A stretch of 64,000 nt of DNA from Sindora glabra (GCA_020226215.1 CM035234.1:69527823-69591822); one strand, 5' to 3'. Positions 48,380 through 60,639 are shown, counted from the stretch's first letter. Program-made: numbers and translations. The notes: generated by a model from the letters alone, not told the origin.

Positions 48380-49650
48380 TAAGGGTATGCTTGGGTGACA
48401 AAGCATTAGCCATCATATTATCTTTACCTTACTTGTATTGAAAGACATATGAAAATATTTCAATGAATTCCATTCACTTGGCATGTCTCCTACTCAACTT
48501 TTTTTTCCCTTTTAAATGCTTCAAAAATTCCTGGTTAGTATGGATAACAATTTCATTAGGCTATAAATAGTATTTCCATGTCTCTAAAGTTTGAACCAAA
48601 GCATGAAACTCCTTGTCATAAGTAGGGTAATTAAGTGTTAGTCCATTTAACTTTTCACTAAAATAAGCAATTAGACACCTTTCCTACATCAAAACCACTC
48701 TAATTTCAATATTTGAGCCATCATGCTTAACTTAAAAAATTTTAGCAAAATTAGGCAAAACAAGTAAAGATGTAAAACTCAACTTCCCTTTAAGTAAATT
48801 AAAATCTTTTCTTTGTTCACCTCTTTATTTAAATCTCACATTCTCTTTTATCAATTCAGTTAATGGTGAGGTTAGAATACTAAAATCCTTAGCCAAACTA
48901 TGAAAACTCCTAAGGTGTAGGTCATTCTTTAATTGCCTTAACTTTTTTTTCACCCATCTCTATCCTTTTGCCACTTATAACATAGCCTAAGAATATAATT
49001 TTTTTCCATGCAAAATTAGCATATAACTTTTCGCTCTTCAAAACTAACAGCACATATTTCAAATGGTTAGCACACTCATATACACTTTTTCTATACACGA
49101 GAATACCATTAAAATAAACAACAACAAACCTAAAAATAAAGGCACACAAAACATAATTCATTAATCTTATGAAAGTATTAAGTGTATTAGTCAAACTAAA
49201 GGCATAACTAATAACTCATACAAACTATATTTTATTTTAAATGCAATTTTCCTTTCATCACATTCTTAAATGCAAATTTGATAATAAATGCTTTCCAAAT
49301 AAATCTTGGTAAACACATAAGATCCATGCAACTCATCAAGCATATCGTCTAGTTTAGGTATAGGATGTCTATACTTTGTAGTGATTTTATTGACTACTAA
49401 CAATTAACACATATCCTCTAAGTTTCATCCTTTTTAGGAACAGATAAAACCAAAATTACATATGGACTCATACTTTCTCTATTGTATCCTTTTGCCATAA
49501 GATTTTTTACTTTTGAATCTCCTTGACTTCTTCAAGGTTAGTTCTATAAGTCAACTAATTTAGGATTGAAGCTTTAGGAATGAAGTTTGTTTGATGCTTT
49601 ATTCTTCTTAAAGGTGGTAAGTCACTTAGACCTTCTTTTGAAAATACATC
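48380..49650 (-). pseudogene. Gypsy reverse transcriptase and RNase H, active site lost
   Basis: The open piece 48922-49194 (minus) is an RT palm segment: TFIRLMNYVLCAFIFRFVVV, then YFNGILVYRKS where the family has YFDD, so both catalytic aspartates are gone. FLGYVISGKRIEMGEKKVKA follows. RNase H is visible at 48400-48720 (EFHALVQTLETWKYYL, HLKGKKKLSRRHAKWMEF). Upstream RT parts extend to about 49650 in broken frames. Confidence 0.85.
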
Positions 49651-50146
49651 TTGGAATTCCTACAAAATAAACTTAATAATACTTAGCAAAATAAGTTTAT
49701 ATTTTTTAGTGTTCACATAGGCTTCTTTGTGTAAAAGTACAAAAATTAGCCTTAAAGCATAAAAGGCACTCCTTATGCTGCTTGTTTTTACAAGTACACT
49801 TAAATTTTCTTTTACTTGCTTTAGCTTTTCTTGCAATTATTTTTCCTCTTTTTTTCTTCACAACCATTCTCTTTCTTATTATGCTTCTCATTTTCTTTCT
49901 CTCTTTTCTGCTATCTTTTTCTTTGTGTTAAAGGTACAAGAGTTATAGATTTTCATTCATCATAAAGACATAGCTACTTAGGACACCATCATGAATTATA
50001 CACCTATCATATGGCCATACCCTTCCTACTAACAAATGACTGGCAAACATAGGTATAACATCATAAAAAACCTAATCTTGATACCTTCTTATGGAAAATG
50101 GAACTAGCATTTGCTTTGTCACCTTAACTTCTTTACTATTATTTAA

Positions 50147-50356
50147 TCATTGCAATTTATAAAGAGTAAGATGTTTCAAAGTAAACAGGTTCAATTTCTT
50201 TATCAATTCAGTACTACTAACATTAGGATAACTACCATCATTAATAATTATATTGTAAACTTTTCCTTTAATATGGTATTTCATATGGAAGATATTTTCT
50301 CTTTGCTTTTCATTTTCCTTTTTAGGTTGTGCACTCAAAGCTCTTCTAATCACCAA
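50147..50356 (-). pseudogene. Gypsy aspartic protease, active site lost
   Basis: The segment reads YHIKGKVYNIIINDGSYPNV, corresponding to the family's loop with D-G-G-S; here Asp is Asn and Gly is Asp. The continuation STELIKKLNLFTLKHLTLYK is typical. The plus-strand frame at 50150-50416 is its antisense shadow. From 49660 to 50146 lie lysine-rich broken frames of the protease-RT linker. Confidence 0.8.
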
Positions 50357-50377
50357 GACTTTTGTTTCAACAATATA

Positions 50378-51640
50378 TTATACTCCTTCATTATCCTTTT
50401 TCATATTAGGCATTAAATCTCCCCCATCAAATTCACTTTCAAAATCTATTTCCTCATTTGCTTTCATCACCATCACTCCTTTGTATAAACATTCATTAGT
50501 ATAATGTCCATGCCTTAGACTTCTAAAGCATTTAATGTTTCCAAGCCTTTGTAGACCTTCATTCTTCATCTTGTTTTTAGGATCTTTTCCTTTAGTTTTT
50601 TATGATGATTCAACTTTATATTTGACATTAGCTTTGTTATCTTTTTTCTTAAACTTTTTCTCCTAATTAGACTTCAATGAAGAACTTGAATTTTGCCTAT
50701 ATTTTGAAGAACTCTTCCTATTAAGTTATCTTTTCACTTTCATTGTCATATGTACCATATCTTACAACTCTACATAATATTATAGTTTCATCACATTAGC
50801 AATATCTCTATTTAGCTCATGAAGAAATCTAATTATTGTAGCTTTTTAGTTTTCCTTCATATTAGCTCTAATGATAGCAACTTCAATTTTTTGTGATAGT
50901 CTTCAACACTTTTAAATCTTTAAGTAAGGCTTTAAAATTTTTGGTATAACTCCCTACAATAGTGACTGTGATGAATATTCTTCTTATAAAAACTTTCATT
51001 TCTTCCCAAATTTCAATATGCCTCTCATAGTTCCTTCATTTATTTAGAAAAAGTTAACCCCATTAAACAATGGCATAAATAATAGGAAGCTTTACTTTTT
51101 TTCTTTTCAAAATAACTATAATGATTAAAGATTAACTTAATCTTCTTTTCCCGCTCTACATAAGCTTCAGGATCATTCTTCCTTTACAATGAAGGAATTT
51201 TTATGTTGATGTTGCCAAGGTTTGAATAAACTGTATATCCTATTTGCCTTTCACTTCTTACACTTCTCCTATCACCACTTTTTTCACCCTTTTTGGACTT
51301 AAAAGATTGTTCTTTTTCATCCTCACCATATTCATCTCCTTTTTCTTCAAAATCCTTTTCTTGGTAGTTATTTTGTCTCTTATTTTCCTTGTCATGTTAG
51401 TTTCATTGCAGTTGTCTATTTTTAACTCTCTCAAGTTTATCAACCATTTCATCAAGTCGCATATTAACTCTTTTAAATTGTTATTGCATAAATCTCAATG
51501 TGAACATGATAGTATCTCCATCAACCCCCTAACATTTTTGAAAAGAGTTTTTGCAAAAAAATGTTGGATACATAAATCCTCACTAATAGTACTTTTCTCA
51601 CTTGATTTGGAGGCTTTCATATTTGTATTTATGCTCTAAT
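50378..51640 (-). pseudogene. Gypsy gag with damaged zinc knuckle
   Basis: The knuckle at 50378-50569 reads KCFRSLRHGHYTNECLYK: the second cysteine of CX2CX4HX4C is serine. Upstream frames (51160-51250) show IGNINIKIPSL and NDPEAYVERERR, the conserved start of the capsid region in plant gypsy Gag. Further in comes EEMKVFIRRIF. The plus-strand 131-residue frame at 51244-51639 and the minus frame at 51258-51455 are in this zone; the former is antisense, the latter a lysine-rich gag piece. Confidence 0.8.
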
Positions 51641-52217
51641 TTATGGCTTTTAATATTTACACACTCTTGCCTTCCATGATTCTTAATTTCCATCTTGTGG
51701 TTCTTTGAGAACTAAAAAGACATAGCCTGCAAAAATTCAACAAATGTAGCAATCCAACTTACTAATAAGCCCAAAATAAAAGGAACACCAAAACAATGCT
51801 TAGAGACTTAATTATTGGAAGTTTAAAGTAAGGAAATAAAGAAAAGACTCAAAGACTCAAAAATTACGGTTGAAATTTATGAAGATAAAGGAACAAAAAG
51901 GAAAATGAACATAAAACACAAATTTTAAACACAACCAAAGAAGACAATGGGAATTGGCTTAAAATGAAAAGTCCAAGCTATGATAATTAAGCATTCATCC
52001 ACCTAAATTGAAACTAATAATTCCATTCTTTTTAGTATTAAATACTTAACAACTTTTTTTTTCAATAATCAAATAACTAAATTCACTACTTTTCTCTTCT
52101 TTCCTTTTTTATTTTTTTATTTTTTCTTTTTGAATTACTTTTTTTTCAAAATATTGATTCATTCATTCTTTTCTTTTATTTTTCACGACAATTCAGCACT
52201 ATTTTTTCTTTCTTTTT

Positions 52218-52229
52218 CCTTTAATATCA
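52218..52229 (-). other. Possible decayed tRNA-iMet primer site of the gypsy element
   Basis: Minus strand TGATATTAAAGG against TGGTATCAGAGC: 8 of 12 match, three of four differences being C-to-T or G-to-A type. It is in the right place between the putative LTR and gag, but the match is weak. Confidence 0.3.
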
Positions 52230-53663
52230 TATAGAACCAATGCTACTCACACATGTTTGAGCACAAAAATGCAATTGCAGTAAATGATGAAATAGCCAAA
52301 TAATAGAAATGAAATAGAGCAAACTAAACACATAGTAATGAATTACCAAAATGTAGCAATGAATTACAAATTGGACAAAAACATGACAATGCACAAATTA
52401 TTGAAACAAATTGCCAAAAAAAATTGGATAGGACAAAACCAGCAAAACCTAAATAATGTAAGAATTGAATTGATAGAAAAAATGAAATTCAAAAATAAAA
52501 AATCAAATAAAATTTTTCTATTTGAAAAAACATAAAAAAAACAAGTGAATTATGACAAAACAAAACTAAATGGACAAACACAAAAGTTGCAATGAATGGA
52601 AATCAAAAACAAAAATAGTAAAACATAAATTGAAGTGAATTGAAATAAAAAACAAAAATAATAATGAATTAAGTTGGATAAAATAGCTAAAATGATAAAC
52701 CAAATAGCAACAAATAATGGAACACATGAATTCAACAGCTACAGAAAGATAAAATTAGAATACAATAAAACTGAAAAAATAATTAAAGAATGGTGAAAAT
52801 GAAGTTAGTTTAATAGGAAAAAATAGAAAATAGAAAGAAATCAAAATTGAAAATTTGGGAACCCAAAGCTCTAAATGCCAGATGATGAGAACTTGATAAG
52901 AACAATGCCTTAAAAAACCCACAAACAATCCAAAATTACCAAGAATCATCCCAAATTTCAAAAAACAAAGAAAAACCTTAGCCCAACGTCTATTAACAGA
53001 TGTGAACCTTGATATATAAGGATCTTCACACCATACTCGAAAGAAGATAGAAATGAAGCGATAAGTGATAGAAGATATCACAAAGGTTAAATTCTTTTAA
53101 TAAGTCTAATAGTTCATTCAAAAATTAAAGAGAGAAAGTTCATAAGAATGGCTAGGATTTCTATTTCATTTCCAAATCTAATTTAAAATAAGAAACAAAT
53201 CTCCTTAAATAACTCATAAAAAAACCTAATAGAAATGAACTTCACAAATAGTCTCAAATAGGACTGTAATTAAAAATCTACTAAAACATAATCAAAGGCT
53301 TCAAAAAGGCTTCAAATGGGCCAAAAGCATTCAACAGATATAAAAAGGCCTAAAATTCTTCAAAATGTGCCAACAACATAAAATGAAACAAATTAAAGCC
53401 CAAAATGCTAAAACAAGGTGCAATGGTATCATCTCATGGGCTAAGGCTGATATGGCATTAAGATGTTAACGTGGTGCTATTTAGTGATGTGGCATAAATA
53501 CAAATGACACACTTGTAAAGTTTTTCCAAGCTTTCTCACCTATGCGCCTAAATGTCTTGAATGAATTCCTAGAGAGTTTCCTTAATCTTCTTAGACTTGC
53601 TTCTTGCAATTGGTCTTTTTCGGAATATGTAGAGGATTTTTAAGTTCCAAGGCATTTCTATCA
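52230..53663 (-). repeat. 5' LTR of the gypsy element, inner limit uncertain
   Basis: The outer end (minus TGATAGAAATGCC at 53663) matches the 3' LTR start. The inner limit depends on the weak primer site. Frames at 52338-52535, 52550-52735 and 52755-53081 are inside and show no domain; the 108-residue one is a hydrophobic chance frame. Confidence 0.5.
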
Positions 53664-56303
53664 ATTCTACAAATGCTATGCTAAGTTGAAATATAACACA
53701 ACTTCCCCAATATTGTAATAGTATTGATATGCAAGTAAAAAGAATTTAAATTAAATATCATAATATTATAGAATTTTATCAAAATAGAAATATAATCTTT
53801 ATTTTAGAAATTAAGATTTTAGTATAACATAAATTTAGAAACCAAAGTTAGACATTGGAACGCTTATAAGGATAAGCATATTTTGAATACCCATACTCAA
53901 TAAATCATATTTATGATATGGCAAGAAACCACCACATAGTCTTTTTATAATATAATATAATATTATATTAATGCTAGTTGATATTGATATTATCATATTA
54001 TAAAATTATATAACTATTAATAACATTGCACTAATATGTTCTCTAGTTAAAATAATAATGAAAGTATGTATAATCTAGTTGACTTATCATATCTTGTAGT
54101 CCCTTATTAATAAAAATCTCTATATTATATCCTCTCTTGTAAAGTAAGGGATGTGAGGAAAGAAAAGATAAGAGTTTTTGACTCTTTAGAAATTTGTTAA
54201 GAACCATAGATGTAACCTTGCTTGGTATTAGATAAAATGACGGCTATTTAATATTTTAATAGTTTCTTAAGACTATATATGCCTTAAGTCAGTCTCATTT
54301 TAGTTCACTGCTTTTCTACTCTTCTCTTGTGCTTTTTCTCTGCCTCGCCTAAAGCTGTGTTAGGAAGGTAATGCTTAGCAAACCCTACCTCAAATTGTTC
54401 CTTTCTTTTTAATTTATGACAAATGAGAACTAAAGTAGTCTTATCTAATTTTAGGTGATCAATCTGAAATTCTCTATCTGTAAGTAACTCTCTACTCTCT
54501 ATTTAATGTGTTAGATAGTTAAAACTTTTCCTCAAATTTATATATTTATTTATTCATAATTCTATTATTTAAAAAGAATTACTAAGTAAAAAGTGATACT
54601 ATAGTATACTCTATAATCTGGAAGCCGGTATATATGAATATTATATTTCTACCACTTCTCTAGGAAGTGAAAGGCCACTTAATAGCTTTGAACATAAGCT
54701 ATTTTTTCTTTTTACATTTGAAATTTGCATAATACATTTGTATTTGGTAGATTGTTTGTGTAGTTAGAATACATGAAATAGTTCCATCTATGCCACTTTG
54801 GAAGTGGTCATATACGAAATTTCAGAACCAACTGAAGCAATATTTTGATTATGTTTAAAAAATATAATAATAATAAATAAAATACTCCAACAGTAAAGGT
54901 GCATTTGAATACTGAAATATTAGAAGGGGAAGTGAATAAATGGAATGATGGGGAAGAAATATTAGCTTGATGCCATTGGTAAGAGAAAGGGTTATGGTTG
55001 AAGGGAGGAATAAGGTTAAAGGAGAGAAGATTATGGTGGAAGAGAGTAACAAAGTGAAAATTCACATAAACTATTTCTATTTTTTACACAATTTGAAAAT
55101 AATATATTTAAATATTGAGTAAGTTAATTAGAATTTACTAATGTGGTATTTATATATAATAAATTATGAATTTATAAATATAATATCTATAAGGAAATTG
55201 TTTAACTATACAACTTATTAAAGAGTGAGTTAGATAATTACTTATTAAGTATTTATACTCATTTTTATTATTAAATATATCTTCAGATACCATTGAAAAA
55301 TTTTTCAACCTTGATAGAGCCTAAGATATATTCAAATGAATGGTATTGGAATTTCTTCATAACATACAGTGATTATAGGTTCTAGTTTCAGTACATTAGG
55401 ATGACTGATATTCATGGTCCATGGTTAATTCACCATGTTGAAATCTTTTATGTATCACCAACACCATTTCAACTTATAAAATTTTATGATCTTGGTGCCC
55501 CCAATTTGCCACCTTCATAACTATAAGAGATTAGGCTAAATGTGCACCATTTCAACTTATAAAATTTTATGATCTTGAAGCCCCAAATTTGCCACCTTCA
55601 TAACTATAAGAAATTAGGCTAAATGTGCGTGCGTGCGTGCGTTTAGGCGAGAGGATACATTTTTATATGTGTCAGAAAATTGAAAGAGTTTAGGTACTCT
55701 CTTTTATTTGATAGCATGTTATGGTTTCTGTAACGTGTGTAATAAGAGTTTAGGTACTCTCTTCCACTTCTTTATGAAACTGTCCAAACTTAATTATTTA
55801 TCAATGATATTACTTATTTCCTTAACACCATAAAAAATAAATAAATAAATGAAATAAATAACTTAAACTTAAACTTATATATATATATATAAAAGAAATA
55901 GCTTGGATCATATTAAACAAATATCATATATGGCTCGCAATTTTTATTCTTTTATCTCTCTCCCACATATATAGGTATAACGTATTGAAACATTCGGATA
56001 ATTAGAAATTAAATGTTTCCATATGTTTTTCTTAAATGACTTTTAAAACGTTATCTTCATTAAACTATCACTAGTTTTATTACTCCAAATCTTAGTAATT
56101 TTCTTATTATCATATACCAGCATTACTATGGTTGTTAATAATAATCATAATAATAATTAAAGTTTTTTATTTTATTTATTTAATTCTCCATATTTAAAAT
56201 TCAAATAATGATAGTATTAAAACCACATTATATATATATCTAGGGGGCTTGTGAAGAATGTCCATAAAATACTCTTCACACTGGTCATGTTCAAAGATAA
56301 TTT
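53664..56303. other. AT-rich spacer, possibly part of a degraded LTR
   Basis: No gene was recognised. If the TGACA end at 56314 closes a Tekay-type LTR, some of this stretch belongs to it, and a CT-rich piece at 54320-54350 would fit a leader. The frames at 54808-55065 have no domain. Confidence 0.4.
55462..55628. repeat. 83-bp tandem duplication ending in (GTGC)n
   Basis: Units 55462-55544 and 55545-55628 share ACCATTTCAACTTATAAAAT and AACTATAAGA(G/A)ATTAGGC. The second runs into four GTGC repeats (55625-55641). Confidence 0.9.
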
Positions 56304-56318
56304 GAGTCATGACAATGA
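56304..56318 (+). other. End of a Tekay/Del-type LTR
   Basis: GAGTCATGACA (56304-56314) corresponds to the GGGTCGTGACA LTR terminus with two transitions, followed by the spacer ATGA before the primer site. The LTR start was not located. Confidence 0.6.
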
Positions 56319-56330
56319 TGGTATCAGAGT
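56319..56330 (+). other. tRNA-iMet primer binding site
   Basis: TGGTATCAGAGT matches the standard plant site TGGTATCAGAGC at 11 of 12 bases, the single change being C-to-T. It lies four bases after the LTR end. Confidence 0.75.
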
Positions 56331-56463
56331 GTAGTTTAGGTTAGGTACTGAAACTATTCATTGTTGTTAAATCCCAATACTGATTATAAGATTTATTACT
56401 TAGAAACTATTGAGAAATTCAAGTAATATTAAGTGGCTAATGATGTAAAATATTTTGTAGGAA

Positions 56464-56585
56464 TATACCGTCCAGAAGAAGGTTCAGAGCAGTAAGAAAT
56501 ATTAGGCCAAACCTTGTAGCACCTAAACAAGAGGGATCAATAGCTTCGCCACCTCAAAACTCTAGGGTTCAAAATAATTTCTTCT
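56464..56585 (+). pseudogene. Tekay/Del-type gag N-terminus, truncated
   Basis: From 56464 a 40-codon frame reads IPSRRRFRAVRNIRPNLVAP and ends at a stop. Plant Tekay/Del Gag commonly starts M-P-P-R-R-R, so the ATG appears mutated to ATA and a Pro to Ser, both C/T or G/A changes. Nothing of the capsid follows; the element is cut here. The assignment uses the LTR end and primer site upstream. Confidence 0.6.
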
Positions 56586-56936
56586 AGTCATCTTTTCATG
56601 TACATATGCAGAAGTATTTTTATAAATAATTTAATTATAATTTGCTTAAATGAACTACACTTGTTATTTATAAATATTTTAAAAATAAAAGCGGAATAAA
56701 TTAATAATAAAAGTGCCGGCACTTTGATATTTTCTCCGGAAATTCTTTTTCTTTATATTTGGTTCCAACTCATAATTGTGTTTGTATGTGGTAAATGGTT
56801 TACTATTTTTATTATTATAAGAAATATAATAACAAGTGTTATGCAAAGTCTTAGTTTAATTCTTATAAGTTTTTTTTATAATAGTAAATATTTATTTGAT
56901 ATGGTGATTAGAAATTATGATTAGCTATGTAAATCA

Positions 56937-57141
56937 AATAGGATTAAAATTTAACTACTATTAGTATAAATTAACTTTACATTATCACTTATCTATATAT
57001 TATTATGTCAATGAAAAACCATTAAACTCTTTTATTGCTGTTAGAAAATTTTAATTACAATTATTTTTTATTAACATATATTCTTCTCATTTCATTAGTA
57101 ATATAAAATATTTTACATTGACTTAAATCAAATTTAAAATG
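56937..57141. mobile_element. Short MITE (about 205 bp)
   Basis: Left ATTAAAATTTAACTACTATT and the reverse complement of the right end ATTTTAAATTTGATTTAAGT form imperfect inverted repeats. It is absent at the corresponding place in copy C and related to 36520-36900. Confidence 0.5.
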
Positions 57142-57575
57142 AATCAAATATTTGATTATTGCATTTATAAAAAATGTTTGGTTGCACTTTCAAAACTTTC
57201 TAACAATTAATTATAGGCAATAATTCTAATTAAAACATAAGCTACATAATATTTGTTTCATATAGAGATTATAAATCATAATTAGAGATTATAAGTGAAT
57301 AATTGATTATGATCATTTTAAAGATATTTGACTGGACTTTTGAAAGTTTTCAGTTGGTAATTTCTCATAATAATTTCATTTGTTATTTTAAATTAATGGA
57401 TGATAATTTAATTATCTATAATTTTTAAATTACTAGATATCTAAATAAATATGTATCCTTTTTTATTATAAAAACTTAAACTTTCTTATTTATGGAAAAA
57501 ATTTAAATAAATAAGAATATGTATTAAATAAGAATATATATAAATTAAATAATATATATTATTCATCTGAGCTAA

Positions 57576-58116
57576 GGTCTTGTTTGGCACATCATATAGT
57601 ACAGTATAGTATAATAACCATTTGATAGTATAGTGTAGTATTGTATAAAATAAAGTAGAATATTATACAATATTTGATCTATAATAGTATATGATAAAGA
57701 TTTATATAAATTTATTTTATCATATGTTTATTATCATGTTTTATAAGAATATATAAATTTTAAAAATAAATAATTTGATAAAAATACCTTTACATATATG
57801 AAAGAGGAGAGATGAGAAAGAAATAAAATGAGATTTTTTTAAATAAATGAGATTTTTTTCTATTAAATGAGAAAGATAAGGACATAAAAGAGTTTTTTTT
57901 TAATTTTAACAATTTTGTATTGATCTAAACATTATATTATAAGCCCTTATGCCTTGCTCTCCTTTAGGGAATGATAGCCTTATAAGGAACTAGACATATG
58001 AGAGGAAACTTGTAGATAAATTATACAATTCATTTGAAATTCTTAAATATTGTATAAGTTCTAATTATATAGTCTATTCTATACTATTGTGTCTTATATG
58101 GTGTGTCAAATGGGGC
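57576..58116. mobile_element. MITE with in-window empty site (541 bp)
   Basis: Left GGTCTTGTTTGGCACATCAT and reverse complement of right GCCCCATTTGACACACCATA are imperfect inverted repeats extending about 40 bases. Flanks are CTAA and TTAA. The duplicate at 61368-62040 has GAATTAAGAAT uninterrupted at this point, so a TTAA or TAA target is implied. No coding frame. Confidence 0.8.
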
Positions 58117-58409
58117 TTAAGAATATTCATATATATTAAGTGATATATATTATATATTTTCTTTTACAAATAATAATACCAAAAATATTATTATAAAATT
58201 AATAATTTTGTTATAATTAGGTATAATTTCTTATAATTTTGAAAAATCTAATGCCAAAAAGCGATTATTTTGAATATCATCCGGACAAAAACAAATATAA
58301 CTAAATATTAACTGATGTTATCAAATTAAATATAAAATAAATAATTAATGTATAGTTAATTATTATAATTAATTATATCCATCGCTATACCAAATTATTC
58401 CTTAGAGAG

Positions 58410-58700
58410 CTTATTTTCTAATTATGATTATAAAAACAGGACTTTTAAAATTTTCACTTACACTAGCCCTTTTTTTATTTTTATTAACATTCTTCTAATC
58501 GTATGGATTTTAAATTTTGTACTTATATTAAACTTAATTTTTATTTAAATTTATTAATGACTTTCAAAATTTTATAATTTAATTTTCTGTAATTTTTAAA
58601 TTAGTAAATGTCAAAATAAATATTAATCTGACTTTAATTATAAAAATTGAAAATTCTTATTTATGAAAAAATAATTTAGATAAATGATAGTGGTGATGTG
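58410..58700. repeat. Dispersed repeat copy B
   Basis: This segment (TTTTGTACTTATATTAAACT and following) matches 61590-61760 closely, giving a third partial copy of the repeat inside copies A and C. Confidence 0.75.
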
Positions 58701-58890
58701 TTGGAAAAAGACTTAAATTGTATGTTATAAAATTTTAAGCTAAAATATAAACAATCCACTTATATTATAACTCTCGTTCAAAAAAAAATTCTAATAATTT
58801 AAAAATTACAATTAAAGATTTAAATTATATATGTTGTCCAAAAAAGACCCTGTTTTATATATTTTTATAAAAATCTCTAACGGTTCTTTT

Positions 58891-59807
58891 AGTGTGTTTG
58901 GTTATACAAAAAATTGATTTCTAAAAATTAATTTTATGTCCAAAATAGATTTTAAAATAATAATTTTTAATTTCAAGTTTAATATTTTAATATTATTAAA
59001 TATAATATTTTAGATTAATTATTTCAATATAATATAACTTAAAATAGATTTTAAATTAATTAATTTTAATCAATTATATTCAAAATTAATTCTTCCTACC
59101 GTTGTGCAAAACAACTTTAAAATATATTTCATCTTTTACTTCATTTTGTTAAATCCTGAACACTTTTCATTTTTATAGATTTATTTTTTAAGAAATTATT
59201 TTTTAGTAATACATATAACTTAGAATTACAATTAAAATTTTATGTTAAAATGATATCTTCTAATCATTTTTTATGTATATATGCATGATTATTTTTAGAA
59301 AAAAGAAGAATGAATTATGTTTTGCTTTTAATCTTTTTATGTATATACGATTTGTTTTTCTTCATCTCAAATTAACGTATTTTTGAAATAATCTTTATAT
59401 ATATACATACATACATACATACATACATACATACATACATACATGAAAAGATTACTAAACAAAATCATCTCAACATAAAATTTCTATTGCAATTCTATGT
59501 TATATGTATTATTACAAAAAAAAAGTTTATAAAATATTTGCACTTGTTAGAAAAAAGTGTTCAAAATATAACAAAATATAGCGAAAGATGAAATGGTTTT
59601 TAACATTATTTTGTACAATGGTAGGAAGAATTAATTTTGAATATAGTTGATTATAAAAAATTATAAATTTATGATTATATTTGATAATATTTAAATATTA
59701 ATTATGAAATTAAAAATTATTATTTTCAAATTTTAATTTAAAATCAGTAGTGATTGTGAACATAAAATTGATTTTTAAAAATTCGATTTTATATTACCAA
59801 GTACACC
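58891..59807. mobile_element. Long-inverted-repeat MITE (917 bp, arms about 250 bp)
   Basis: The arms 58891-59140 and 59560-59807 are inverted copies: shared words include AATAATTTTTAATTTCA and TTCAAAATTAATTCTTCCTA. The loop holds a (CATA)n microsatellite. Such long arms are seen in Mutator-like non-autonomous elements, but no target duplication was found to prove it. No transposase frame. Confidence 0.75.
59396..59444. repeat. (CATA)n microsatellite
   Basis: About ten CATA units in the loop of the long-inverted-repeat element. Confidence 0.95.
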
Positions 59808-60639
59808 AAAAAAAAAAAAAAGCAACCTCTACCTTTAAGAACTTAAAAGAAAAGATAACAGAGGGAGCTTTTTTGTACAACATATAAAGTTAAATGTTTA
59901 ATTGTAACTTGTAAAATATGAAGAGCTTTTTCCCCCACGTGAGGTATAATATATTGAATTATGTATATTTTAGCCAAAATTTAATGTTTACATATATTCG
60001 CCACGTATTGTCAAAGAATATCTCCTTTCAGCATTCTCATATTGATATTATTTTACGAGGGAAATAAATATTCTTTTTTTATATCGGTACAAATTTTGTG
60101 TCATATTCAGGGGAACTGGAGAAGCTTCACTCTGAGGTGGTGGCTAATTGGGAAAATTTTCAAATTTCTCTACGTATTCAAATTTTTTAAAGAAAATTAA
60201 TATATTTACCCCCACCCCAATGTCTAAAATTTTCATTCAAATCCTTTATAAGTTATATTTCGGCTCCTCCAAACTCTCTCGACCTTCACGCCTAGTCGTA
60301 TTGCACATGATGTTGTGCCTATATTTTGCAACAAAATAACACTAATATAATTACAATGAAAAGAAGAATAAATTAATAATAAAAATGCTAGCACTTTTAG
60401 TGGTATGATGTTAAATAGTTTACTATTCTTATTATCATAAAAAATATAGTAATAAATACTACACAAAATCTAAATTTAACTTTTTAAAGGTTTATTTTTT
60501 TATGATAATAAGTTCTTCGTGTTTAGAAACTATAATTGGTAATTATATATATGAAATAAAACTATTGAAATAAGTTGAAGTCCATAAATTTTAAAGGATT
60601 AGGACCTCTATTTTAAAGGTTATAAAGGTTATAAGAAAA

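Larger units (their letters stand above)
46570..53663 (-). mobile_element. Ty3/gypsy retrotransposon, minus strand, dead
   Basis: Minus-strand order is LTR (about 52230-53663), primer site, gag, protease, RT, RNase H, integrase, purine tract, LTR remnant ending at 46825. Pol order with integrase last defines Ty3/gypsy. The LTR outer parts align: 53570-53663 with 46735-46825 (TTCCTTAATCTTCTTAGACT versus TTCCTCAATTTTCTTAACCT). The low-coordinate LTR is short or too diverged below about 46570, so its far end and target duplication are unknown. The Gag and integrase-tail sequences resemble chromovirus-type plant gypsy elements, but no chromodomain was seen. All domains are broken. Confidence 0.82.
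56690..58400. repeat. Local duplicated segment, copy A
   Basis: Parts of this segment recur at 60370-62040: 56690-56925 with 60370-60545 (ATAAATTAATAATAAAA, then GGTTTACTATT), and 57142-57575 plus 58118-58400 with 61368-62040. Copy A holds two insertions missing from copy C: a small element at 56937-57141 and the MITE at 57576-58116. The frame at 56724-56924 is not a gene. Confidence 0.7.

Noticed and set aside
51244..51639. Longest open frame in the window (131 residues, plus strand)
   Set aside because: Antisense to the A/G-rich gag of the minus-strand gypsy element; composition is only Phe/Leu/Ser.
52755..53081. 108-residue hydrophobic minus-strand frame
   Set aside because: Within the gypsy 5' LTR, no domain, chance frame in T-rich strand.
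54808..55065. Overlapping minus-strand frames
   Set aside because: Low-complexity Leu/Ser/Tyr content, no domain and no gene context.
60148..60466. Opposed open frames near copy C
   Set aside because: Short, no domain, partly inside the duplicated repeat.
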